From NCBI GenBank assembly GCA_905183005.1, contig CAJJDO010000003.1:642659-706658 (forward strand): DNA of 64,000 nt, written 5' to 3'. The notes under the pieces are model-generated. The model was not told the origin of the DNA. It did not search any database and saw only the letters and a program-made list of their open reading frames with translations. Numbering within the stretch: position 1 is the first letter of the stretch; every line of letters begins with the position of its first letter. The stretch comes from Paramecium pentaurelia (lineage: Eukaryota > Ciliophora > Oligohymenophorea > Peniculida > Parameciidae). Below are positions 34,660 through 45,206 of this stretch, piece by piece. Made by a program: the position numbers and the translations under genes.

Positions 34660-36695
34660 ATGAAAGCTAAAGCAATAATTGAATTTATCGTTTTTGTGGA
34701 TTCCCTTAAAACTATTGGGATCTTTTTATTGGATGAGGGAATGTATCAAATAAGGATTAACTTATATATATAGAGTGTAAGTGATTTTGAGTATTGCAGT
34801 CCCAAAATTTGAAGATTCCTCTCACTCCGAAAGAAACTCTGTTATTTAAGAGAAATGAATAACAATACTTGCCATAACACATAATTGATAATTTTTATAT
34901 GAGTGATGCTTTCTTATTGAGATAATGGACAGAGGAAGTATTAAATTATATAAATTGGAAAGGAAAAATTTGAGATAAAAAATGGATGTAGGTTCAGTGG
35001 TGCAATTCCACATAATTTGAAGGAGCAACCATGTTTCATGGAGATTGAATTGATGTATTATGATTTAGCTTAGAAAATTGTTTCATTTTAAAGTATATCA
35101 ATGGCAAAATTTAAAATTGAAAACTCATCTAATGGGATATATGAATATGTTCCTGTGATATTAGGAGAAGATCACTTTAGTTTATTGAATATAATGGTAT
35201 TTTTGAATATATAAAAGATTAGGTTCTTTGTTCATTGACTAGTTTTGATATTTAACTATAGTAAGTATAAAGTGAGGATAAGATGGCAGTAGATCAACAT
35301 TAACATATAAATATGAGATAATTGTATAATAAAGTGTTGGAACCTCTTAAGACATCTTATCGAAATATGCAGACATTTTATTATAATATGGAGTTAGAGA
35401 TGGAAAGACCAAGCAGCAGTGGAGGCATGCAATATCATTTGAGATAAACCAAAAGCTTTTAAGTTTTACCATTATCTAGTGCAGATTCATTATTAAAAAA
35501 TGAATAAAATACATAATTAATTAGCAAAGTTATGGCTAACGAATTTAAAGTATTACAAAGTACAATAAATCAATTATGGCATAAAATAATTATTGGATTA
35601 AAGTTAGGACATTAAAAATTACTTAGGTAATTGAAGAAAGAATCATTAACAAATTTTTAAAGTAGATACTCTGCATTTACTTAAAAAGAAGTGATTCCTG
35701 TAGTAGATCATCAATATACAATGATACCTTAATAATAGAAATAAAGTCAAGAGTAGGCAGATTTATAAAGTAAAAGATTAGAATATTAAAAATTGTTACT
35801 TTAAGGTCCATCTAAAATAGCTGATTTAAAAATAATAGATGAAATCAAAGATAAGTTAATGATTGTTGAAAAACATTATGTTACAAGATAAACATTCTAA
35901 TTGTCTAGATCTAAATTGCATCTTATAGTTTTAGTTCATGGTTATTAAGGACATTCATATGATATGAGATTGTTGGAGAATTATATGTGTTTGAGATTTC
36001 CATAGCATATGTTATTAGTATCATTATGTAATCAATAAAACACAGAAGGAGATATATTATAAATGGGAAAATATCTTAGTGATGAAATTAAAAACTATAT
36101 TGCAACATGGTCTTATACAGATAAACTAGTCATATCATTTATTGGACACTCATTAGGAGGATTAATTATAAGAGCAGCATTACCTTATTTGGATTTTGAG
36201 TTTCATACTTTCTTAACATTAGGAACGCCTCATTTGGGTAATGTGACAAATCAAAGACCTTTAATTAAATTTGGGATGTGGTTTTTTTAGAAACTAAAGA
36301 AATCTCAAAGTTTATCTTAATTAAATTGTTATGATGATACATTATTAAAGCTATCCTAATTTCCAGGAATGAATAAATTTAAACATATTATTTTATTTGG
36401 TTCTTAATAGGATCATTATGTAAATAGTGAAAGTAGTTTATTAATGAAAGTATAAGGAATTGAAAATGAATAAAAGCATAATGAAATGGCAACCAATATT
36501 TTAAGATAATTGCATTAAAATGAAGTCTTAAGAATTAGTATTGATTATAAGTTCTATGATGGGTAAATGATATTATTTAATATTTTTAATAGAGATTTCG
36601 ATACCTTTTTAGGAAGGAAAGCCCATATAGCCATTTTAGAATCACATTTTCTAAATTAATATATAATTTATAACTTAGGAGATTATTTTAAATGA
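34660..36695 (+). CDS. FAM135-like serine hydrolase (DUF676 alpha/beta-hydrolase)
   Basis: 653 residues, introns 34777-34799 (23 nt, CAG), 34938-34962 (25 nt, AAG) and 35197-35222 (26 nt). The N-terminal part (AIIEFIVFVDSLKTIGIFLL, LDEGMYQIRINLY, then CRFSGAIPHNLKEQPCFMEI) matches the FAM135 N-terminal region. A variable Gln-rich middle follows. The C-terminal hydrolase starts at LHLIVLVHGYQGHSYDMRLL, has the nucleophile elbow FIGHSLGGLIIRAAL (around residue 470) and the LTLGTPHLG strand. The predicted role is lipase or esterase activity on membrane lipids. The nearby acid and His are not assigned with certainty (candidate Asp in GSQQDHYVN, His in ILESHF). Confidence 0.88.
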
Positions 36696-36785
36696 ATAGT
36701 TATGATATATAAATATTTCATAAATCATTTTTCTTTGAATTTTAAGAGATGTTTTTTATTATATAAATTAAAAGTTTAATAATAA

Positions 36786-37954
36786 ATGCTCTCTTTATTA
36801 TTAGTATAGATAGTGAGTTCAATGCCAATTTATGGAAATTTCTCTTAAAATTATTATTATGTAGAATTGAACAATAAAAGATGGATTTTAGATTAGAATT
36901 TTGATGGTGCAATAGAATTATTATTAGAATGTTAAAATAATTAATCAAAATCTCATCATTTCTAAGCTTAAAGATTTATATTAATTAAAGCAATCCCTTT
37001 AGAGAGAAATATGATAAGATAAATTGATGATGTTAATTACATTTGTAATGATACTTGTCACATGTAGATAGGAGATTTAATAATTTAAAATTTTTGTGGA
37101 AAAGAGTACACTTACTTTTAAGAAATTAACAATTATTTAGGCCTTGGTGGAATAATACAAAAATTTAATAGCTAATAGTAACTTAAATTATGTTTGGCTT
37201 AAAATGGGGGTTATATGAAAATTGGTAATTTTAAAAATGATGACTAAACTATTTAAATTGATTATATGAAATCTAAATGCGATTCGGAATCAAATTGTTA
37301 ATAAAATAGATTGAACTTAATCTCATTAGAAATTAAATAAAATTTCTTATTTCCATATATTTATGAAACAGATGCAGAAATAGATTTCACTAATACATAT
37401 GTTGTCTTTCCTCCAAACTTATATCTCTAATTAATAAAATAATTTTTATGTTAAGGACTTTTCTGTCCTTAAAGAAATGATATAGATGGATTAACATGTT
37501 ATGATAATGATTATAATAATATAGATAAGTTTTATGAAAAGTTTCCTAAGATAAGCTTTTTATTTAATGAAAGTTCAGACTTTATTTGGTATCCATAAGA
37601 TTATTTAGTTACACATGATAATAAGACTTATTGTTTTCCTGTAAAAAGAGGAAGTAATTTTATTTATCATTTTAAAAAGTTGGACAAACTATCCTAGGCT
37701 AACCATTTATGAGAAATAAAGAGTTTATTTTTGGAAAAGAGAAACTAATTGTCAATTATTAAAATTGTTCTTTAGAAACTAGTCTTGATGCTCCTACGAT
37801 ATCGATATCGAAATCGTTGATAACAAAGAAGGAAATCCCAAAATATCTTACAGGAATGTTATTGTTCATCTCTACATTCATCATTTATTACATTTTATTT
37901 AAGATTAATTAAAGGAAAACAAATTAATAATTGATTAATCCACATATTCAATGA
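36786..37954 (+). CDS. Pepsin-like aspartyl protease homologue, apparently inactive
   Basis: 380 residues, intron 37654-37679 (26 nt, AAG end). Signal peptide (MLSLLLVQIVSSMP), then YYVELNNKRWILDQNFDGAI, where an active pepsin has the first D[TS]G. A second D[TS]G is also missing: the region aligned by eye with that of its neighbour reads EIDFTNTYVVFPPN. The C-terminal IGQTILGQPFMRNKEFIF is well kept, followed by a membrane segment (MLLFISTFIIYYILF). So the fold is conserved while both catalytic aspartates appear gone, a pseudoenzyme anchored in a membrane. It is a tandem paralogue of the next gene, and its TGA overlaps that gene's ATG. Confidence 0.75.
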
Positions 37955-39184
37955 TTATTTTATTATTTTCTATTGCAAGTTCTTAATTAATATTTGATCT
38001 CAAAAAAACTCAATCTCAGGCAGAGTATTATATTGAGTTAGAAATTGGTACTCCATAAATTCAATATTAACTCATTGTCGACACAGGTGCTCCTTTAACT
38101 TCATTAATGTGCAATAATGTAATAATTTTAATTTAAATATAGATATCAATGACTTTGAAAAAATGTGATGAAGTAAAAGACTTATAATGTCAAAATTTAT
38201 TGACTACTTATGATGGAGAATCGACTAGAACAATTTATGCATAAGATATAATTAAGATTGGAGAAAATAATATTAAATTTGATTTTTAATGCATTTTAGA
38301 TAGTGGATCTTAAATTTTAGGAATGGGAAATTAAAACAAATTTATTGATGTCTTATATAATGAATTTTAATTTAAAAGTGAACATAAGATATTTTCAATA
38401 TTATTAACAAATGAAAATGGCAAACTAACAATTGGTCAAGATTATCCAAACTATGATGAAATTACTATACCTTTTGATAAGCAGTCTGAATATTATTAAG
38501 TAGATTTAGCAACTGTCACAGTAAATTTATCAATAATTATAGGATGATGAAAACAATGTAGTTTTTTAACCAAATTAATCTGAAAACTATGAGATTATTG
38601 TAGATACAGGAAGCACATTAATTAATATGGATTCAGAAACACTATAATCTTTTCAAAAATCATTTGCTAAATGTTAATAAGATATTAGAGGTTGTCCTTA
38701 AGAACTTAACTATTATGGATTTTAATGTTATTATTATGATAGAATTCGTTATGGGTATATTTCCAATTTTTATGAAACATTTCCTGAGTTTAGTTTCAAT
38801 TTTTAAAATGGATATCAATATAAATTGAATGCAAAAGATTATTTACTTAATCTTTAATAAGATTAATATTGTTTACCTTTTAATGATTATACAAGGAATT
38901 ATGAACCTAAATTTAAAAAAACTATTTTGTTAGGCCAACCTTTTATGAAAAATAAAGAATTCTATTTTGATTTGACTGATTCTAAAATTTTCATTAAAAA
39001 TCCAGAAGCAAAATAAAATACCTTATAAATTAGAAATTTATCAGATATAGTATAGAACTACTATATATATGTTGAAATAGGCTTGCTTATTGGGATTTGT
39101 TTATTCTACAGAAAGTATTCAGTTCAGATTAGAGGAATGTTAAGACCTGCAAGAACAAACTAAGGACTTAATCCTTATGCTTGA
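37951..39184 (+). CDS. Pepsin-family aspartyl protease, type I membrane protein
   Basis: 395 residues, introns 38119-38142 (24 nt) and 38521-38542 (22 nt). Signal peptide (MIILLFSIASSQ), EYYIELEIGTPQIQYQL, first active site LIVDTGAPLTSLM, a hydrophobic CILDSGSQILGMG element in the body, second active site YEIIVDTGSTLINMDSETL, and KKTILLGQPFMKNKEFYFD near the end. A transmembrane helix (YIYVEIGLLIGICLFY) and a short basic tail follow. Both catalytic Asp residues are present, so it should cleave proteins in an acidic or luminal compartment, or at the surface. The start overlaps the upstream paralogue by ATGA. Confidence 0.93.
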
Positions 39185-40114
39185 TTTAAATTAATTAATT
39201 ATTAAATTTATGTTTACATAATTAAATAAGAGACTAATTCTCACATCTTCATTAATTATAGGTCTTATTAAATATTTGTGTAAATGAATAAAAAAAATAT
39301 TGATATGACACTAAATTAACAGGATTTATTCACTACAACAACCTTAATATTTAATCTAAAATTTGATAAGATTTAATTGTTAATAATTTGCAAAGACTTT
39401 ACTAAGAGTAAGAAGATTAAAAAATTATTCAATATATTCCGTTATTAACTAATCTAATCAAAATGATTTGCATATAATAAGTACAAGAATTCTTTATCAG
39501 ATAAACTATTGGGATAAGTGATTCTGAATATTATTTAGTATGGGATAAAGAGTTGAATCAAATAATTAATTTCCTACTGATAGTGGATTAGCTTCATCCT
39601 TATCAGAGTTATCTTCACTAGCCTTATGTTAATTAATTGAATATTTTAAAGATTGCAATAGATGTTCGAAATTTGAGCAGAATTGATTCAGGAAGTGTTT
39701 GCAGATTTTTTATGTAAAATATGTAGTAAAAGCAAAAACTAAATAATAAATGGTATTTATGATATCTCTATTCACTTAAATTAAAATGTGTTGATAATCA
39801 TATAATTAATAATGCTATACCAAAATGAATCACCAATACTAATATATTTTTCAATTAATTTTCTTATATCTATGTCTACTATTCTTCAATATTAGATCAT
39901 CGTTGCTTATTGGTTCTGTTATTGATATTATTTACTATATATTATTGTTTATAGCAGATTTTCTAACAAATATATCCAATATTCCCTCAATTAATGGTTA
40001 TTATCTTAATTATTATTTATAACTCATTTACTTATACTTAATATCGTTATTACATATATCTAATATAATAATAATTAATAATTAAATATATTTTATGATT
40101 TTTATTATAATGAA
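39185..40114. other. Spacer of 930 bp with unassigned frame fragments
   Basis: Between about 39285 and 39830 several + strand pieces look coding-like in different frames (FDKIQLLIICKDFTKSKKIK, then ISDSEYYLVWDKELNQIINF, then PTDSGLASSLSELSSLALCQ). I could not join them with plausible introns. Either a decayed gene or a gene I failed to model. The rest (39840-40114) shows nothing. Confidence 0.3.
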
Positions 40115-40572
40115 TCATGCATTATTTTCTTCTTCAAAGAGCACCAAATTAATTGTTAAACTGATGTAATCCGTTTAAGCAACTTTCTTATTAGGGAAAA
40201 TATCTTCAAATTATTATTTTAAGAATTCTTTAATTTTAGGGCTTTCAAACACATTATCTTTCTAAATTCTATAAAATTCTTACATTTGCAAAATACTATT
40301 TAATTTTAGATTTCGTAAGATCCTTTAGCTAAGTATTTGTATCTGGTTAAAAATCATTTAGATGATTAGTTTATATTAATACATTATAATCTTAAATTTT
40401 CTCATTAGATTATAGATGATAATTTAAATTTGAAAGGAACTATATAGATTAAATTATTGAATACTGCTCCTATTGTGTAATTTTAAGGATATTAAAAACT
40501 TTCAATGAAATTTTTTAGTGCTTATTCATCTGCCTTTTCAAGTTTTGAGTTGATAGTTACTCTCAGATCCAT
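40115..40572 (-). CDS. Small unrecognised protein
   Basis: 136 residues, introns 40440-40464 (25 nt) and 40262-40283 (22 nt), frame exact. It begins MDLRVTINSKLEKADEQALK and ends DYISLTINLVLFEEENNA, hydrophilic and helical in the middle with no signal or membrane segment. I do not recognise it. The start is chosen as the ATG giving a frame-consistent model; no better upstream ATG is visible. Confidence 0.6.
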
Positions 40573-41083
40573 TAGTTTATAACTTTTTGATTAATCAGAT
40601 ACATGCTTATTCTAAGGAAAATTTTCGCTGTTTTATTTGGAGTTTTAATAAGAACGTGTAATTAAGAATTATTCTGAATTTGAACCTTCTGATAATAAGT
40701 TTCCACTAACTTATTATTTTGAAAGATCTCCACTTTATTGCTTTGAATCTTACATTATTTCTATAATATTTATTTTTTTATTTATTTTCTTTAACACATT
40801 AAATAGGATATATCTGTAATAATAAAAAGTTTCAAAGTAAATAGAATTAAGAATATGTTAAGAAATACGAGAGAATATAATTATGAAATAAAATTGTTAG
40901 AAAAGATAAAATTTCTATATATTTTAACATTATAGAATTATTATATAATTTATAAGCATTAATATTAATTCTGCTTTTTAAAACCAAATATTATACAATT
41001 TGCTTTATTTAATTTGTAACTATCTTGGAATTAATTATTGAAAGCAATAACAATAATTATTATATTTATATAATATATATATA
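40573..41083. other. Intergenic spacer
   Basis: About 510 bp without coding or structural signal that I can support. It separates two minus-strand genes, so it holds the promoter of the 40115 gene. Confidence 0.4.
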
Positions 41084-42304
41084 TCAATTTATTAAACTGC
41101 TTTTACCAAAAGATGCTAACTTCGATTAATTCATTGATGGGGATTATTGGAGACTTGAATTGTTGTGTTAAATTTATCGAAGTATATATGGATTTTAAAT
41201 CTGACTAGAAATGGGATTTGTTAATGGATTATAGATATTTGATTAAGATATCTCAGTATTCATGATTCCACTACCATAACTCTAAGATTAACTCTATTAT
41301 TAATCATTTTGATAATATACTAAAGTAGATAACTATGTGTGATATTATTACTAAACTTCTCTCTTTTTTAATCTATCTTATCTTTATTATTCTTCATATT
41401 ATATAGAAGCTTGTAATATTTCTAATTTCCTTTGTTCTTTTATATTATCTTCTAATTTCTTTTTTTCATTTTTCTCTTATATTTAATTTGCCAATCCATT
41501 TTAGTACATTTCCTTTTACTTTTACTATAATTATCTTTTAGTTAAGTATTCATTCTCTTCTTTATTTTACCTATCCTTCACTTATTAATCAATAATATAA
41601 TCAAGCTACATTTTTGGGTTATCAACCTTTTATCGATAGATATCTTACAATACATTTTATCTTTCTGATAACTTCTGGTAATACTATTTAATATTGTAGA
41701 TTTAAGTTACATTTCTGTATGAGTCTTCTTATTTTTATATTCTATGTGATTCATTTTAAGTTTATTCTTTGTATATTAATTATTCAAATTCTTTATCTTT
41801 TTTCTCTTTTTCTTTTCTTTATTGTAATTCTTTCATTTATTATTCAACAATTTATTTTTACATTTCTCTTTTCTATCTTCTCATTTGTTCCTCCAAAGAT
41901 AATCCATTTATTGCATTATTGATAATATCATTCTCTATCTTTAATGTTTCTTGTTTCTATTATAATAAAATAATATTTACTTTTTCATCAATTAATAGTT
42001 TCTGATGATTCTAAATAAGATAATTCTAATGCTATAGATTTTATTTTGTTGCTTCTCTATTCTATATTTATTGAAACTTTTCTTCTCCTTACTTTTTACG
42101 AATTAATTGAATCTATTCTTCATCTTCCTTTTATTTTTATAGCTGTAACTCCTTTTTTCTTTATTCTTATAATTATTGCTATTCAATTAGTTGTTATTTC
42201 ATAATCTCTTATTTCATCATTCTAGTCTACTTTTCCTCATCTCTCAACTTTCTATTAATATCATATTCTTTGTATCCATCATAATTTTATTATGTTAAAA
42301 TCAT
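41084..42304 (-). CDS. Long coiled-coil protein, probably cytoskeletal or ciliary
   Basis: 406 residues read straight from ATG 42304 to TGA 41084. An in-frame 24-nt GTA...TAG segment (about 41950-41973) could be a spliced intron without changing the frame. Nearly all of the first 300 residues are Glu/Lys/Gln coiled coil (KQEIMKQQLIEQQQLQEQRK, KEELQ-type heptads, EKNEKKKLEDNIKEQRKLE), with a break containing YRQKVDNPKMQLDYI. The last 90 residues are Ser/Asn/Gln-rich and disordered (SYGSGIMNTEISQSNIYNP). The family is not identified. Confidence 0.65.
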
Positions 42305-43168
42305 AAATTAAAATATGATTTTCAAATAAATTAAGAGAATATAAATTAATATTCATGATCAAATCAATTTTTATAAAATTACTATCAAGATACAACTCTT
42401 TTTTATTTGTTTATTTACATATATTTCCGGGAAATATAATATTTATACTAACTAAAAATTAATCAATTAGTAATTATTATAGACTTCTAGATTCATTTAA
42501 TAAAATCATCTAAGTTCTTTATTTAAACTTGTTAAAGTATAATATAGTTATTTCTTATTTCATAATTAATAGATTTTAAATTCTTTATTGAAAACTTCTA
42601 ATTATTGTTTACATAAAGAATTTAATAATTTAATGATTCAATTATTATAAGTGTTTATTTATTTTTAAACTTGATTCTCATATCATACATCTAAAATATA
42701 AATTAATCACCAAAAAAAGAATTAAGAGTTGCTTTAATAAAAAAAACAATTATATCTAATTATATATCAATATATGTTTTTAATCTATTGATAAATACGT
42801 TTTTTAATAAATTTGACTATACTATATTAATAATTTAAGTATTAATAATTTTTGAAGAATTTAAGAATTCTGTTTAAAACAATAATTTTTATACTTAGCT
42901 AAGTATTAAATCTATAGTTTATTAATGCTCACATTTTTTTAATATTTTAACAAAGAAAGTTTAATAGAATTAATTAGTAAAAATATTAATTAAAATAATT
43001 TTAAAAGAATGATTGAATGTAAAATAAATCTAGGAACAATATAAAAAATAGTTGATTTAACAAATAATAATTAATACTAGACTTTAGATTCATTATCTAT
43101 TTATAAAAAAAGTTAGGAAGAATTTAATTAAAATAGTCATATAAGCACAAAATTTTGGCATGATATTT
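42305..43168. other. Intergenic spacer, 864 bp
   Basis: A+T-rich, between two minus-strand genes. A 97-codon + strand frame at 43009-43299 overlaps the chromodomain gene antisense and is not accepted. Nothing else seen. Confidence 0.4.
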
Positions 43169-43651
43169 TCAATAATCTATATTAGATTCATAATTTTAAG
43201 GACACCAATGAAAGCCTTGTTGTAATATATGAGATTTTGGTTCATATGGCTCTTGTGTAGTTTTTGGTTATGTTTCTTATTACTGTTATTATTCTTTGAT
43301 TTCTTCAGAGCTGTCAAAATCACTTAGGTTGATTTCTTATAATTCATATTTAGGGGCCATTTATTCTAGAAATTGATTTAGTTTGATGAGGAGCAATTGT
43401 TTGAGTTTTTTATCATCCAATTGTATTTTTTGCTTTTTTCTTGTATTATTTTGAGTAGCTTCATATTCTTATATGAAGGATAGAACATTTTAAAGGTTTT
43501 CTACAGGTTCCCAAGTATTTTCTTCATCAGGATAGCCTTCCCATTTGATACAATATTATAATTCATTAGTTTCAGGATCATATCTCTTGCCAACGACTTT
43601 TTCGACATTAAATAATTAATACTCTTGTTTCTATTTTTTTTAGTGTTTCAT
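43169..43651 (-). CDS. Short HP1-like chromodomain protein
   Basis: 160 residues, single exon. Residues about 8-62 are a chromodomain: EYQLFNVEKVVGKRYDPETN, ELQYCIKWEGYPDEENTWEP, VENLQNVLSFIQEYE. Cage residues are Phe (in LFNVEKV), Trp and Tyr (WEGYP). The C-terminal half has a short helical, acidic segment (LLLIKLNQFLEQMAPKYELQ, EINLSDFDSSEEIKEQQ) and a Gln/Thr/Pro tail. There is no obvious chromoshadow domain. It is probably a reader of methylated H3. It is distinct from, and much shorter than, the chromodomain protein at 16793. Confidence 0.88.
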
Positions 43652-43873
43652 TTATAATTAATTAAAAGAGATTCAAGAGTTAAATAATTCCTTTTAAAGG
43701 GAAATATTGGAATAGAATGATGAAAATTATAATATACAGTTGTAATAGTTGATTTATTAAGATAGAAAGATTGAAATTGAAGTATAAGGATATGAATAGA
43801 TTAGAATGATATGGGAATAAGTGGATTGGATAATAATTTAAAAATAAATTAAAGATTTTAATTATTATTTGAA

Positions 43874-44328
43874 ATGACCAAAAAGACTAAGAAGGTTGGA
43901 ATTACAGGAAAATATGGTACAAGATATGGTGCATCTTTAAGAAAGATTATAAAGAAGTTCGAAATTTCATAGCACTAAAGATATTTCAATACATTTACTG
44001 GAGCCGTATAAATTTCATCAAATAATATAGCATTCACTTAAAAGATAAGCTATTGGTATTTGGAGATGCACATAAACTGGTTTATAAATTGCTGGTGGTG
44101 CTTGGGAAGTCAAGTAATATTAATTATAATTGTAGTACTCCTGCTGGATTATCTGCAAAATAAGGTATGTTGAGAATCAAGAAATTGAAGGAAGATGCTG
44201 AAGTTGAAGTCAAGGATGAGAAGAAGGAATAAAAGAAATAATAACCAAAGGAATAATAGAAGGAATAAACAAAAGAAAAGGAAACTAAGAAACCATAAGC
44301 AAAAAAATAATAAGCTAAGAAACAATGA
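43874..44328 (+). CDS. RPL37A: 60S ribosomal protein L37a-like (eL43), zinc cysteines lost
   Basis: 135 residues, introns 44006-44030 (25 nt) and 44114-44135 (22 nt). The N-terminus is canonical (MTKKTKKVGITGKYGTRYGA, SLRKIIKKFEISQHQRYF), and RQAIGIWRCTQTGLQIAGGA with WEVNTPAGLSAK matches the second half of eL43. The family's zinc ribbon (Cys-x2-Cys ... Cys-x2-Cys) is eroded: the first pair reads NTFT and only one Cys remains in the second. After the normal end there is an extra Lys/Glu/Gln-rich tail of about 40 residues (KEQKKQQPKEQQKEQTKEKE). Either a specialised paralogue or a lineage in which zinc binding was dispensed with. Confidence 0.85.
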
Positions 44329-44363
44329 GTATATTAATACAATAAATAATAATTTAAAATAAT

Positions 44364-44770
44364 ATGAATAAATTAGTATCTACATTTGCAAAGACTATGT
44401 AAACTCAAGTTCCTCTTTATTCATATCATTTTCCTAATGGATCTGTTTATAATAATGTATTCAAATAACATTAAATTTAGCCAGCTGTGACAGCCAAGAG
44501 AATAATTAAAGTGGTTGGAGAAAGATTAAGAAAAATCGATCCTGAAAGAGTATATAATTAAATCATTAAACTTTTTAGTGGGAATCAACCCCAATTACAT
44601 TTAATACAAATTGGAATGATGCTGCAGGATATGTAGATGTAGCTACATGTATTCATATTCATGATGCTCTTGAAAAAGAATTTGGAATTGAAATCAAGGA
44701 CAGAGCCTTCTTGGTTTCAAGTATTGAAACAGCATTCTATATAGTAAACATTCATCACGATAGTCATTGA
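44364..44770 (+). CDS. Acyl-carrier-protein-like protein without the phosphopantetheine serine
   Basis: 125 residues, intron 44550-44578 (29 nt). The N-terminus is basic and hydroxylated like a mitochondrial targeting sequence (MNKLVSTFAKTMQTQVPLYS). The body follows ACP: RIIKVVGERLRKIDPER, TNWNDAAGYVDVATCIHIHD, ALEKEFGIEIKD, and a final helix. Where mitochondrial ACPs carry D-S-L-D, this one reads D-V-A-T, so the attachment Ser is a Val. The protein would therefore not carry an acyl chain in the usual way; a structural role such as a respiratory-complex or LYR-protein partner is an inference. Confidence 0.75.
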
Positions 44771-45206
44771 CACAATATTAAATAAAAAATATTAAAACAT
44801 AATTTTTTTTATGTCACAAAAATTACAAATCAATCCTAATTTCAATATTTTCATACTTATTTATCATATAAATATTTCATCCTAATCAATTAATTATATT
44901 TTAAAGAACAAGAATCTCATAATTTTTGGATTTAAAGGAATATGAGAATTACATTACTCTCTAGAATTTTAGATAGCCTATAAATTATGTATCAATTACT
45001 AATAAGAAAAATTTATTAATAGATGTTTAAATTTTATTTTATTTGAATTTATAATAAAATACTAAAAACTAAATTACTTCTGCAAGAATCATAAAATGAT
45101 TATATATTCATAAACTGAATCCGATTTAGAAGAAATTAATATATAAATAACATCTATAATCAAGTATAATATAAATTGATATTAAGGTGAAATTCAATAA
45201 CTTCTG
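44771..45206. other. Intergenic spacer
   Basis: About 435 bp. A short frame with ATG at about 45097 runs into TGA after some 28 codons and could not be joined to the downstream gene by an intron. Confidence 0.35.

Noticed and set aside
43009..43299. 97-codon + strand frame starting MIECKINLGT
   Set aside because: Overlaps the well-supported chromodomain gene on the other strand and matches nothing I know.
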